64,000 bases of DNA, from NCBI RefSeq assembly GCF_018918095.1, contig NZ_JAHLPV010000012.1, positions 1 through 64,000 of the forward strand. The letters are read 5' to 3'. The DNA comes from Acetivibrio sp. MSJd-27 (GTDB lineage Bacteria; Bacillota; Clostridia; UMGS1840; HGM11507). Shown here piece by piece: positions 53,779-62,751 of this stretch. The notes beneath the pieces are model-generated. The model was not told where the DNA came from, did no database searches, and was given only the letters and a program-made list of their open reading frames with translations. The number at the start of each line of letters is the position of its first letter. Position 1 is the first letter of the stretch. The position numbers were made by a program, and so were the translations under genes.

Positions 53779-54861
53779 ATGAATAAAACTCTTGTGATTG
53801 AAAAGGACAAGCTGGAAGAAAATATTCACCTGATTCAGGGGACTGTAGGCGACAAGCAGATTATTGCGGTATTGAAAGGAAACGGATACGGACTGGGGTT
53901 AGAAACATATGCCCGTATTTTAAACGAGAACGGGATTCATTTTTTTGCCGTGTCGGAGCCGGAGGAAGCGCTCTCCCTCCGCGAAAGTGAAATTGAGGGT
54001 AACATTCTGCTTCTGACTCCCGTTACAGAGCAGACATTGGCTGAAAAGCTGATGGAACAGAATGTGATACTGACAATTCACTCGTATGAGAATGCAAAGT
54101 TATATGAAAATGCCGCTTTGAATTTGGATATTATTGCATCGGTTCACATTAAGGTGGATACCGGTTTCGGACGGTTCGGATTTCAGGATATGCAGGAGAT
54201 TCCAAAAGTGTTTAAATTGAAGAATTTATCTTTTGACGGAATCTATTCGCATTTTTCCTGTTCCTTTGAGAAAACCTATCGAATTACGAAAAAACAGCTT
54301 CAAAAATTTTTAGAAGTTTTGTCCTATCTGGAAACGCTGGGAATAAAAATTCCTCTGAAGCATATTGCGAATTCCAGTGCCGCGCTGCGATTTCCGGAGA
54401 CAAGGATGGACGCTGTGCGGATCGGTTCCGCTTTTTTGGGAAGGCTCAGTTATCCAACCGAGCTGAAGCTTAACCGCATTGCTTATCTGGAAAGCAAAAT
54501 ACTGACTACAAGCGAGCTTCCTGCCAACCATAATATCGGTTATGCCAATACGTATTACACGAAGAAACCGACGAAAATAGCGGTTATTCCTGTGGGATAT
54601 AAAGATGGTTATATGGTGGAAAAATCCAGAGATACCTTTCGGTCGATCGACATTCTGCGCTACATTTATCAGGACATAAGGCAGCTTGGCAAAAAGACAT
54701 GGGTAGAGATCGATGGTACAAAGTATCCGCTTTTGGGCAGAGTCGGTATGTACAATATTGTTACGGATATTACAGGTACGGATATCAAAGCCGGAGACAC
54801 AGTGAAATGCAGTGTGAATCCGATTTTGATTGACAATCAAATTCCGAGAGAGTTCAGGTGA
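53779..54861 (+). CDS. Alanine-racemase-family PLP enzyme with divergent C-terminus
   Basis: A 360-residue protein of the alanine racemase fold. The PLP lysine is Lys33 in AVLKGNGYGLG (the usual form is VVKADAYGHG). Barrel motifs HIKVDTGFGRFGF and YSHFS are present. A Tyr in NIGYANTYYT stands where the second catalytic base of alanine racemases lies, and VIPVGYKDGY matches. In the C-terminal domain the usual GRVCMDQ is GRVGMYN, and the last 40 residues are short and unlike canonical Alr. It may racemise another amino acid or have altered activity. It follows the FemAB-type gene by 1 nt and overlaps the decarboxylase-fold gene by 4 nt. Confidence 0.82.
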   Translation: MNKTLVIEKDKLEENIHLIQGTVGDKQIIAVLKGNGYGLGLETYARILNENGIHFFAVSEPEEALSLRESEIEGNILLLTPVTEQTLAEKLMEQNVILTIHSYENAKLYENAALNLDIIASVHIKVDTGFGRFGFQDMQEIPKVFKLKNLSFDGIYSHFSCSFEKTYRITKKQLQKFLEVLSYLETLGIKIPLKHIANSSAALRFPETRMDAVRIGSAFLGRLSYPTELKLNRIAYLESKILTTSELPANHNIGYANTYYTKKPTKIAVIPVGYKDGYMVEKSRDTFRSIDILRYIYQDIRQLGKKTWVEIDGTKYPLLGRVGMYNIVTDITGTDIKAGDTVKCSVNPILIDNQIPREFR

Positions 54862-56213
54862 ATAATTCTTTGCAGTTAACAAAAACGCTTTATGACTATG
54901 CGGATAAAAATTATATTTCCTTTCACACCCCCGGACATAAAGGAAAAATTGATTTACCGGCTTCTGTGCTCGACGTGACGGAATTGGAGGAAACGGACAA
55001 TCTTTTTCATCCGTCCGGTGTGATAGAGGAAAGTCAAAAAGAATTAGCGGCTTCTCTTGGTTGCAACCAGGTTATTTTTCTTCCCAATGGAGCAACCAGT
55101 GGGAATTTGGGCGTTTTTTATGCTCTGTTTCGAGAAGGGGACAAGGCGTTGGTGGATCGAAACTGTCACATATCTGTCATCAATGCCTTAGTACTCAGCG
55201 GCGTGATGCCGGTATTTACCGAAAGCAGTTTTTTTGATCATTTGCCTTTACCGGTAGAACCGAAAAATGTAAAAGCACTTTTAGAGAAAGAGCCCGACCT
55301 CAAAGCGATTTTTGTCACATCCCCAAACTATTATGGGATGCTCGCCGACATCCGTCAGCTTTCCGCTCTGGCAAAACAGCATCGTATTCCTTTGATTGTG
55401 GATGAAGCGCATGGAACCCATTTTTATTATAACGAAAAGGGACAGAATTCAGCGTTGCATTGCGGTGCTGATATCAGCATTTTAAGTTTACATAAGAATC
55501 TTCCTGTTCTGACACAATGCGGCGCAATCGCATATAATAGCAATGATTTCGACAGAATTAAACAAGGTGTAAAGTGTTTTACCTCTACAAGCCCATCTTA
55601 CCTCTTGATGAGTGCAATGGATCAGCTTGCGGATAGAATGAGGAAAAAAGGTCGAGAAGACTTGAAAAAAATTACGGAATATACTGTGATATTAAGAGAA
55701 AAAATCCGTAAAATAAAGAATCTGTTTTTGATTGAGACCGAACGGTATGATCCGACAAGAATCGTTATCTCCATCAAAAACTGTAATACCACAATTGATC
55801 GATTGCAGGATTATCTGAAACAGAAACACCGGATTGTATGTGAAATGACAGACGAAAGACATATTGTTTTTATTATCACATTGTGTAATACAGAGAAGGA
55901 ATTGGAATGTCTGTATGACGCGCTTTTGGCTGCTTCGGACAAATTCGGACACTCTGTTTCTAATGACGAGAGTGAAATTCCGTCTTTTTCTTCCCATATG
56001 GCGATGTCCCCAAAAGCTGCACATTTCTCACAGAAGGAAGAAATTCCTCTTTCACAGGCTGTCGGCAGAATTGCCGGGGAAAATATGATCTGTTTTCCTC
56101 CTTCGATCCCTATTGCTGTTTTAGGAGAGCAAATGACAAAGCAAACCATAGAGAACATCCGAAAATTTGCCGGAAGAGAATCCATACTGGCAGTAAAACA
56201 GGAGCAAGCATAA
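54858..56213 (+). CDS. Orn/Lys/Arg decarboxylase-family (YaaO-like) PLP enzyme
   Basis: A 451-residue fold-type I PLP enzyme of the OKR_DC_1 family. Typical stretches are FHTPGHKGK, DNLFHPSGVIEESQ and IFLPNGATSGNLG. The cofactor Asp is in LIVDEAHGTHF and the Schiff-base Lys in LSLHKNLPVLTQ. It starts with GTG inside the preceding gene. Lacks the N-terminal wing domain of E. coli inducible decarboxylases, as does B. subtilis YaaO. Members decarboxylate arginine, lysine or ornithine; the substrate is not determined here. As in Bacilli, it lies near holB and ricT, but tmk is missing between them. Confidence 0.88.
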   Translation: MNNSLQLTKTLYDYADKNYISFHTPGHKGKIDLPASVLDVTELEETDNLFHPSGVIEESQKELAASLGCNQVIFLPNGATSGNLGVFYALFREGDKALVDRNCHISVINALVLSGVMPVFTESSFFDHLPLPVEPKNVKALLEKEPDLKAIFVTSPNYYGMLADIRQLSALAKQHRIPLIVDEAHGTHFYYNEKGQNSALHCGADISILSLHKNLPVLTQCGAIAYNSNDFDRIKQGVKCFTSTSPSYLLMSAMDQLADRMRKKGREDLKKITEYTVILREKIRKIKNLFLIETERYDPTRIVISIKNCNTTIDRLQDYLKQKHRIVCEMTDERHIVFIITLCNTEKELECLYDALLAASDKFGHSVSNDESEIPSFSSHMAMSPKAAHFSQKEEIPLSQAVGRIAGENMICFPPSIPIAVLGEQMTKQTIENIRKFAGRESILAVKQEQA

Positions 56214-57221
56214 ATGCAGTATCAACAAATTATCGGTCATGAAACGATCAAAGAACAACTGAAAAACATTGTACACTCAGGTAAAATTAGTCATGCATAT
56301 ATTTTTGACGGACCGGATGGAATTGGGAAAAGTATGATGGCTCATGCTTTTGCAAGCTCGATTGTCTGTGATAATTTTCAGCAGGAACCTTGCGGTGTCT
56401 GCAAAAATTGTCATCTTTCCTTTGGAAATTCTCACCCGGATATCATAGAAATGGATTTGACTATTGACAAAAATGGTGATATAAAAGAAAGTATATCGGT
56501 AGATGCTGTTAGAGAATTAAAGAAAGATGTCTATATCAAGCCTTTTTTCGCTGATCGGAAGGTCTATATCATTCCGAGTGCACAAAAAATGACAGTGGAA
56601 GCACAAAATGCACTGCTTAAAGTTTTTGAGGAACCTCCGCGGTTTGCTACCTTTATTCTTCTGACAAACGGTCTGTCAAAGCTTTTGCCGACTATCCTGT
56701 CAAGAGGAGTTATTGTGAAGTTTCAACTGCTTTCCAAAGAGGAACTTCTTCAATTTGCTGTGCAGAACGGTTTGAAAGATGATAACAGGAAGGTTTTGAC
56801 CAATCTTTCAAACGGACAAATCGGCCGCCTTATTGCTCTATCGGAAGATGAAGAACTGATAGAGCTTCGGAATGAAACGCTGAAAGGATTTGAGGCGCTG
56901 GTTGTTGGACAGAAACAAAATGCGATTGACAGGATGTTTCTCCTGATGAAAGAAAGACAGGAAAAAGCTTCGGATATCATTGAATTTTTGACTATCATCC
57001 TTTCCGATATCGGATTGATCCGTTCTGGAAACAGCGGAAAAATCATCAATTCCGATCAGTTACAAGCTTTGAACGAGTTGGCTGAGATATTGAATTATCA
57101 CACTTTAAATAATTTGTTGATGTGTACGTTATCATTTTCCGAAGGGCAGCAAAAAAATCAAAACTATTTAGTCGGAATGATGAAATTGCTTATCAGCATG
57201 TGGGAGGAAATACATGGTTGA
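56214..57221 (+). CDS. holB: DNA polymerase III subunit delta'
   Basis: A 335-residue AAA+ clamp-loader subunit. Nucleotide-loop-like GPDGIGKSMM (about 33-42), zinc-module cysteines (CDNFQQEPCGVCKNC, about 56-70), AQNALLKVFEEPP (sensor/lid segment) and LPTILSRGVIVKF are all characteristic. It starts directly at the stop of the decarboxylase-fold gene and overlaps ricT by 8 nt. This is the usual Firmicute holB-yaaT linkage. Confidence 0.94.
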   Translation: MQYQQIIGHETIKEQLKNIVHSGKISHAYIFDGPDGIGKSMMAHAFASSIVCDNFQQEPCGVCKNCHLSFGNSHPDIIEMDLTIDKNGDIKESISVDAVRELKKDVYIKPFFADRKVYIIPSAQKMTVEAQNALLKVFEEPPRFATFILLTNGLSKLLPTILSRGVIVKFQLLSKEELLQFAVQNGLKDDNRKVLTNLSNGQIGRLIALSEDEELIELRNETLKGFEALVVGQKQNAIDRMFLLMKERQEKASDIIEFLTIILSDIGLIRSGNSGKIINSDQLQALNELAEILNYHTLNNLLMCTLSFSEGQQKNQNYLVGMMKLLISMWEEIHG

Positions 57222-58074
57222 AATCGTAGGAATCAGATTCAAAAAAGTTGGGAAAACATATTATTTTGACCCCGATGGCAAAAAATTTGAATTGGGCGAC
57301 AAGGTGATTGTAGAAACGGCAAGAGGAGTCGAAATGGGGGAGATCTCCATTGAGAATCGGATGGTTGCGGACGAAAAGATCATTCCGCCGCTGAAGAAAG
57401 TGATGCGGGCCGCTTCGCCAAAGGATTTGGAACAGGTTATTATAAACGAACACAAGCAGGAGGAAGCATTTCGTATCTGTAAGGAAAAGATTGAAAAACA
57501 TAAATTGGAGATGAAATTGCTGGAGGTGGAATATACGTTCGACCGCAGCAAAATTTTATTTTATTTTACGGCAGACGGAAGGGTTGACTTTCGTGAATTG
57601 GTGAAAGATTTGGCATCTGTTTTTAAAACCAGAATTGAATTGAGACAGATTGGTGTGAGGGACGAAGCGAAATTTTTAAAGGGGATCGGCGTCTGCGGTC
57701 GGCCGTTTTGCTGTACTACGTTCCTAGGAGATTTTCAGCCTGTTTCCATCAAAATGGCTAAAGATCAGAATCTTTCTCTGAATTCTTCCAAAAATTCAGG
57801 TGGCTGCGGGAGGCTGATGTGCTGTTTAAACTATGAACAGTCGAATTATGAGAAAATGTGGATAGTTACGCCAAGACCGCGTTCTATCGTTGAGACACCG
57901 CAGGGAAGAGGAATGGTAATCGATGTAAATATCCTGAAAGGAACTCTTCGTGTTCTCCTAGATTCCAATGGTACCGTTGTTCCCTTTACGGTAAAGGAAA
58001 TAAGAATTGTAAAGAATGCAGAGACAGAAATCGATAAAGAAACGCTGAAAGAACTGAAGAAAATGGAAGAGTGA
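57214..58074 (+). CDS. ricT: PSP1-domain regulatory iron-sulfur protein RicT (YaaT)
   Basis: A 286-residue protein of the PSP1 family. In B. subtilis RicT joins RicA and RicF in a complex that stimulates RNase Y and affects sporulation and competence. The cysteine clusters GVCGRPFCCTTFLGDF (about residues 158-173) and GGCGRLMCCLNYEQ (about 193-206) are conserved and suit iron-sulfur binding. The upstream GGAGGAA supports the ATG at 57214. The YlbF-family partner gene lies at 33.6 kb. Confidence 0.95.
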   Translation: MVEIVGIRFKKVGKTYYFDPDGKKFELGDKVIVETARGVEMGEISIENRMVADEKIIPPLKKVMRAASPKDLEQVIINEHKQEEAFRICKEKIEKHKLEMKLLEVEYTFDRSKILFYFTADGRVDFRELVKDLASVFKTRIELRQIGVRDEAKFLKGIGVCGRPFCCTTFLGDFQPVSIKMAKDQNLSLNSSKNSGGCGRLMCCLNYEQSNYEKMWIVTPRPRSIVETPQGRGMVIDVNILKGTLRVLLDSNGTVVPFTVKEIRIVKNAETEIDKETLKELKKMEE

Positions 58075-58145
58075 TACTTGCGTTGTTATCCTCTGATATA
58101 AAAATTTAGTGAAATGAAAAAGATCAAAAAAATTTAAAATACTAC

Positions 58146-58174
58146 TTTAAATTTTAAATATAGTGTGGTAGAAT
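58146..58174 (+). promoter_or_regulatory. Predicted sigma-A promoter of the ferredoxin gene
   Basis: TTTAAA (58146-58151), 17 nt, TAGAAT (58169-58174), 29 nt before the start. Confidence 0.45.
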
Positions 58175-58203
58175 AAATTGAAAACTAAGGAGGTGCTTTC
58201 AAA

Positions 58204-58374
58204 ATGGCTTACAAAATTACAGAAGCTTGTATCAGCTGTGGCGCTTGTGAAGCAGAATGCCCCGTTAGCTGTATCTCTGCTGGCGATGAAAGATATGTAA
58301 TCGATGCTGATACTTGTATCGAATGCGGCGCTTGTGCAGGCGTTTGTCCGGTTGATGCTCCGCAGCCTGAATAA
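58204..58374 (+). CDS. Clostridial-type 2[4Fe-4S] ferredoxin
   Basis: A 56-residue electron carrier starting [20 protein letters not shown]. Two intact C-x2-C-x2-C-x3-C-P motifs (cysteines 9, 12, 15, 19 and 38, 41, 44, 48) bind two low-potential clusters. AAGGAGGTG is followed 8 nt later by the ATG. It stands as a single-gene unit between its own promoter and terminator, downstream of ricT. Serves general anaerobic redox metabolism; the particular partner is not shown. Confidence 0.96.
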   Translation: MAYKITEACISCGACEAECPVSCISAGDERYVIDADTCIECGACAGVCPVDAPQPE

Positions 58375-58396
58375 GATTTCAAACAATCGAATTCGA

Positions 58397-58430
58397 AAAA
58401 CCTGTCTTATTTTAATAAGGCAGGTTTTTT
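58397..58430 (+). terminator. Intrinsic terminator of the ferredoxin gene
   Basis: AAACCTGTCTTAT pairs with ATAAGGCAGGTTT (one G-T pair), short loop, followed by a T-run. Confidence 0.85.
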
Positions 58431-58447
58431 ATTATTATGTTTTCTGG

Positions 58448-58476
58448 TTGACATTATTCGCCAGATCTTATATGAT
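58448..58476 (+). promoter_or_regulatory. Predicted sigma-A promoter of the ABC-2 exporter operon
   Basis: Exact TTGACA (58448-58453), 17 nt, TATGAT (58471-58476), about 60 nt before the first gene. Confidence 0.65.
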
Positions 58477-58536
58477 TAAAATAGGGTAAAATATTGAAAA
58501 TGTGAGACTAACAGAACACGGGAGGGATAATAGAAA

Positions 58537-59517
58537 ATGATCGAATTAAAAAACATCAACAAAACATTCCGCGTTGTGAAGAAAACCAGCGGAGCCAAAG
58601 AGGCCTTTAAAGCGATGTTTCATCGGGAATACAAGGAAATTGAAGCGCTGAAAGATTTATCCCTCAAGGTAAATGAGGGCGAGATTGTCGGCTATATCGG
58701 TCCGAACGGAGCTGGCAAATCCACCTCCATCAAGGTGATGAGCGGAATTCTGACGCCGGACAGCGGTGAATGCAGCATCATGGGATATACTCCTTGGAAA
58801 GACAGAAGAAGATATGTCAAGAATATTGGTGTGGTATTCGGTCAGCGAAGCCAGCTTTGGTGGGATGTTCCTGTCATGGATTCCTTTCTGCTTCTAAAAG
58901 ATATTTACAATGTTCCGGAAAAAACGTTTCGGGAAAATGTCGATATGCTCACCGAAATGCTCAATCTGAATGAATTTATCAACCAGCCCTTGCGGCAGCT
59001 GTCATTGGGTCAGAAAATGCGGGCGGAGATCGCAGGATCACTTTTACATAATCCTCAATTGCTGTTTTTGGACGAGCCGACGATTGGCCTTGACGCAACC
59101 ACAAAGCTGTCGGTTCGGAATTTTATAAAGACCATCAATAAGGAGAAGGGAACAACCATCATGCTGACAACCCATGATATGAACGATATTGACGCAATTA
59201 CCGATCGGGTTGTTTTGATTGGCAAAGGAAGAATTCTTTATGACGGTTCCTTTGAACAGATTAAGAAAAAATACGGGAATAACAAAACCCTTACCGTTTC
59301 CTTTGAAAATGAGGCGGAGCCCATTGAGATAAGCGGTGCCGTTCTGACAAAAATAGACCGAAATCAAGCTACCTATACGGTGGATACCGGAACGGTTTCC
59401 ATTGCGGAAATCATAAACCGTTTGAGTGAAAAAACGCAGCTCACCGATGTCGATGTGAAATCTCAGGCCATCGAAGAGATCGTAGCTTCTCTGTACGAAC
59501 ACTTCAACATTAAATAG
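58537..59517 (+). CDS. ABC-2-type exporter ATP-binding protein
   Basis: A 326-residue ATPase of the COG4586-like group, recognised by the N-terminal insertion between the first strands (KTSGAKEAFKAMFHREYKEI) and a C-terminal extension of about 80 residues. Walker A GYIGPNGAGKSTS, signature LSLGQKMRAEIA (variant of LSGGQ), Walker B LLFLDEPTIGLD and the H-loop LTTHDM are all intact. Two permease genes follow, with spacings of 12 and 4 nt. Such systems export hydrophobic compounds or toxic cations; the substrate is unknown. Confidence 0.92.
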   Translation: MIELKNINKTFRVVKKTSGAKEAFKAMFHREYKEIEALKDLSLKVNEGEIVGYIGPNGAGKSTSIKVMSGILTPDSGECSIMGYTPWKDRRRYVKNIGVVFGQRSQLWWDVPVMDSFLLLKDIYNVPEKTFRENVDMLTEMLNLNEFINQPLRQLSLGQKMRAEIAGSLLHNPQLLFLDEPTIGLDATTKLSVRNFIKTINKEKGTTIMLTTHDMNDIDAITDRVVLIGKGRILYDGSFEQIKKKYGNNKTLTVSFENEAEPIEISGAVLTKIDRNQATYTVDTGTVSIAEIINRLSEKTQLTDVDVKSQAIEEIVASLYEHFNIK

Positions 59518-59529
59518 GGGGACGGGATC

Positions 59530-60330
59530 ATGAAGTGGTTTAAGGGAATTTTTAAAATGACGTTTATCTCGGAATTGCAGTATCGTGCCGCGGCGTGGTC
59601 AGGGATACTCACTAATATTTTTATCGGCGCGATTTTTATTATGATCTATTCCGCATTTTATAAAAGTAGTACAGAGGTTCCTATGAATTTTAAGGATTTG
59701 GCCTCTTATATTTGGCTTGGACAGGGATTTTTTCTGCTCACTTCGCTGTCCTTTCAGGATTGGGAATTGATTGATACGGTAAGGTATGGTTCGGTTTCCT
59801 ATGAAATGGTCAGGCCTTATGAATTATACGGCTTTTGGTTCGGACGGCTTATGGCGCAGAGAATGGCGGCTGTCGCATTGCGTTTTTTGCCGGTCTTAGC
59901 GGTAGCATTTTTAATTCCCGATCCCTACGGACTGAGTTTGCCAGCTACGTGGACGGGCTTGATTTTAAGCATAATAAGCTTATTATTGTCCTTTATTCTG
60001 GCGACTGCAATCTCCATGTATGTATATATTTTTTTGTTTCGGGTGCTTGCCGCGTGGGGTGCGACAACGATCCTGGCGGTTATTTCAAGCTTTTTTTCAG
60101 GAGGAATTATTCCGATTCCTCTCATGCCCGATTATATGTATCAGATTGTGAACGCTTTGCCGTTCCGGTATTTGGGTGATTTTCCATTCCGGGTTTACAC
60201 TGGGGGAATCGGAACAAATGATGCTGTATTCGGAATTTTGATACAAATCATATGGATCCTTGGGTTGATACTGCTGGGAAGAGTCTTATTCCGTATTGCT
60301 TCCAGAAAAGTGGAAATACAGGGGGGCTAA
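59530..60330 (+). CDS. ABC-2-type permease, first subunit
   Basis: A 266-residue membrane protein with six hydrophobic segments and the COG4587-like conserved stretch DTVRYGSVSYEMVRPYELYGFWFGR (residues about 79-103, read in parts). A second hallmark is the C-terminal NALPFRYLGDFPFRVYTGGI. Forms the transmembrane channel together with the next gene product. AGGGGGACGG lies upstream. Confidence 0.9.
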   Translation: MKWFKGIFKMTFISELQYRAAAWSGILTNIFIGAIFIMIYSAFYKSSTEVPMNFKDLASYIWLGQGFFLLTSLSFQDWELIDTVRYGSVSYEMVRPYELYGFWFGRLMAQRMAAVALRFLPVLAVAFLIPDPYGLSLPATWTGLILSIISLLLSFILATAISMYVYIFLFRVLAAWGATTILAVISSFFSGGIIPIPLMPDYMYQIVNALPFRYLGDFPFRVYTGGIGTNDAVFGILIQIIWILGLILLGRVLFRIASRKVEIQGG

Positions 60331-60334
60331 GAGG

Positions 60335-61114
60335 ATGCTATTGTTTAAATATATGAAAATCAATATTATGTCGAATCTGGAGTATCCGCTTGCAACATAT
60401 TCCACTTTACTTGCAAGGATGGTCGGCATCATTTTGGAACTTATCGGGTTATTCTTTCTGTTTGACCGGTTTCAATCTCTGGTCGGTTATTCCCTGTATG
60501 AGGTCGGTTTGTGCTATCTGATTATCCGACTAGCAAATGCCTTGTCGATTTGTTTTGGAAAAGGGTACAATTCCATGAGCGGTTTGATACGTAAGGGCGC
60601 CTTTGACACCATGCTGATAAGACCGCGGAATCTGGTTTTACAAAGCTTCAGCCATGCCTTAGATATCAGGGATCTCGGAGTAAGCGTACAGTATATCATT
60701 ATGCTTGTTTTATTCATTTCTATATACGGTGTAAATTTTACGGTAATGAAAGGCATCGTTTTGCTTTTAACCGTTATCAGTGGGACGGCAATCTTCCTGG
60801 GAATCTTGATGATTTCAGCCGGAATATGCTTTTTCAGTGTAAAAAATATAGAAGCAGTCAGTGTGTTTACAGACGGCGGTGTCAAATTGGGTTCTTATCC
60901 TCTGACGATCTATAACAAATGGATCACAAGATTTTTCACGTTTATCATCCCTTTTGGATGCGCAAATTATCTGCCGGTTCTATATATCGCGGATAAGATT
61001 GATTCCTACCGGTGGTTATATATGCTTTCGCCGGTTTTCGGAATGCTTTTTATCATTCCTTGCATTTTTATTTGGTACGCTTGTGCAAAACATTATTCTT
61101 CAACGGGAAGTTAG
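60335..61114 (+). CDS. ABC-2-type permease, second subunit
   Basis: A 259-residue membrane protein with about six helices, COG3694-like (SGLIRKGAFDTMLIRPRNLV; TIYNKWITRFFTFIIPFGCANYLP, read in parts). The ATG at 60335 fits GGGGGG upstream and gives a normal N-terminus (MLLFKYMKINIMSNLEYPLATY); the open frame to 60296 lies inside the preceding gene. The trmN6-like gene follows 24 nt later. Confidence 0.9.
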   Translation: MLLFKYMKINIMSNLEYPLATYSTLLARMVGIILELIGLFFLFDRFQSLVGYSLYEVGLCYLIIRLANALSICFGKGYNSMSGLIRKGAFDTMLIRPRNLVLQSFSHALDIRDLGVSVQYIIMLVLFISIYGVNFTVMKGIVLLLTVISGTAIFLGILMISAGICFFSVKNIEAVSVFTDGGVKLGSYPLTIYNKWITRFFTFIIPFGCANYLPVLYIADKIDSYRWLYMLSPVFGMLFIIPCIFIWYACAKHYSSTGS

Positions 61115-61138
61115 TTTGAACGATACAAAGGAAATAAG

Positions 61139-61882
61139 ATGGAATTAAAGAAATTTGAACGAATAGATGATCTGAATTTGGACGGTCTTCAGATTATCCA
61201 GAATAAAAATCATTTTTGCTTTGGCACAGATGCGGTGTTGCTTGCCTCTTATGCTGATATCAAGCCAAATATGCAGGTTTTGGATTTGTGTACCGGCAAT
61301 GGAATCATTCCTATTCTCCTGGCGGCAAAAACGAAAGCTGCTCATATTACAGGAATTGAATTTTTTGAGGAACATGTTCAGATGGCGAAACGATCTGTTC
61401 TTTTAAATGGACTGCAGGAAAAAGTTGATTTTTTGACCGGCGATATCAAAGAAATCAGAAGTCTGGTTTCTTGCGGAAGCTTTGATTATGTGACGGTGAA
61501 TCCTCCCTATAAACCGCTGCAAAGCGGTTTCCAAAATCAAAATGATTTAAAAACTGCGGCACGCCATGAGCTCCTCTGTACCCTTGAAGATGTGATAAAG
61601 GCGGCGCGTTTTGCCCTTCGATCCGGAGGAAGGCTGGCGATGGTACACCGCGCAGATCGCTTGGCGGAGGTGATCTGTTTTATGCGGAAAAACCGCATTG
61701 AACCGAAGAAACTGACCATGATATCTGCCCGGAAAGAGGAAAAACCGAAGCTGATACTCATTGAAGGACTCAGCGATGGGGGAACCGGAATAATGATTAC
61801 AGCTCCTTTGTTCATTTATGGAGATGATGGGAAGTACACCAAACAATTCAGAGAGATATACGGTAAGGAGGATATCCAATGA
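61139..61882 (+). CDS. trmN6: tRNA1(Val) (adenine(37)-N6)-methyltransferase-like protein
   Basis: A 247-residue Rossmann-fold methyltransferase (YfiC/YabB family). Motif I VLDLCTGNGIIPILLA (about 48-63), the N6-adenine motif NPPY (about 121-124) and the preceding FGTDAVLLA segment are characteristic. In E. coli the enzyme modifies A37 of tRNA1(Val); the target in Firmicutes is less sure. Overlaps rsmI by 4 nt, a very common pairing. Confidence 0.9.
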   Translation: MELKKFERIDDLNLDGLQIIQNKNHFCFGTDAVLLASYADIKPNMQVLDLCTGNGIIPILLAAKTKAAHITGIEFFEEHVQMAKRSVLLNGLQEKVDFLTGDIKEIRSLVSCGSFDYVTVNPPYKPLQSGFQNQNDLKTAARHELLCTLEDVIKAARFALRSGGRLAMVHRADRLAEVICFMRKNRIEPKKLTMISARKEEKPKLILIEGLSDGGTGIMITAPLFIYGDDGKYTKQFREIYGKEDIQ

Positions 61883-62718
61883 CGGATATAGGAACCTTGT
61901 ATGTTGTGGCCACGCCAATTGGAAATTTAAAGGATATTACACTGCGCGCTCTAGAGGTCTTGAAAACTGTGGATCTGATAGCGGCGGAGGATACCCGGCA
62001 TACTTTAAAATTACTGAACCATTTTGAGATCAAAAAGCCCCTTACCAGCTATTATGAACATAACAAGCAGTATAAAGGGGCGAAGATTGTTGCGGAATTA
62101 CTCGCAGGAAAAAATATTGCCTTAGTATCGGATGCGGGTACCCCTGTGATTTCGGATCCGGGAGAGCTGCTGATTAAAGAATGTGTGCAGAACAGTATTC
62201 CCATTATAACGGTTCCCGGTGCTTGTGCTGCAGTTTCCGCTCTTACCCTTTCTGCTCTGAATACCAAAAGATTTGTTTTTTATGGATTTCTCTCCGCCAA
62301 AAGCAGAGAACGGACTGCGGAACTGGAACAGTTAAAATATGAGGAAAAAACACTGGTTTTTTATGAAGCGCCCCATAAATTAAGACAGACATTAAAAGAT
62401 ATGCGGCAAATTTTTGGAGACCGTAGAATTTCTGTTTGTCGGGAGCTGACAAAAAAATATGAACAGGTTCTGAGGTTTTCTCTTGAAGAGGCAATCTGTT
62501 ATTTTGAGGAGAATGAGCCAAAAGGAGAATTTGTTTTGGTTTTGTCGGGCTCGGAGAAAAAAGAAGGGGCATTTAACAGTCCTCTTCTGGAAATGAGTGT
62601 AAGAGATCATGTCAATTTTTATATTCAGTCCGGTATGGATAAAAAGGATGCAATCAAGAAGTGTGCGCTGGATCGCGGCGCCCCCAAGCGGGATATTTAC
62701 CGGGAAATGATAGACTGA
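61879..62718 (+). CDS. rsmI: 16S rRNA (cytidine(1402)-2'-O)-methyltransferase
   Basis: A 279-residue tetrapyrrole-methylase-fold enzyme that methylates the ribose of C1402 in 16S rRNA at the P site. The signature TLYVVATPIGNLKDITLRAL, DLIAAEDTRHT, SDAGTPVISDPG, VPGACA and FYGFLSAK...EAPHKLRQTL (in parts) mark the family. The C-terminal segment KKDAIKKCALDRGAPKRDIY is normal. Last gene before the carD promoter. Confidence 0.96.
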   Translation: MTDIGTLYVVATPIGNLKDITLRALEVLKTVDLIAAEDTRHTLKLLNHFEIKKPLTSYYEHNKQYKGAKIVAELLAGKNIALVSDAGTPVISDPGELLIKECVQNSIPIITVPGACAAVSALTLSALNTKRFVFYGFLSAKSRERTAELEQLKYEEKTLVFYEAPHKLRQTLKDMRQIFGDRRISVCRELTKKYEQVLRFSLEEAICYFEENEPKGEFVLVLSGSEKKEGAFNSPLLEMSVRDHVNFYIQSGMDKKDAIKKCALDRGAPKRDIYREMID

Positions 62719-62722
62719 AACT

Positions 62723-62751
62723 TTGACAAAGCTTTTAAGCTGTGCTATAAT
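62723..62751 (+). promoter_or_regulatory. Exact-consensus sigma-A promoter of carD
   Basis: TTGACA (62723-62728), 17 nt, TATAAT (62746-62751): full match in both boxes and spacing. A leader of about 125 nt, with GAAACAT (62791-62797) and ATGTTTC (62844-62850) as an inverted repeat, precedes the gene. Confidence 0.8.
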
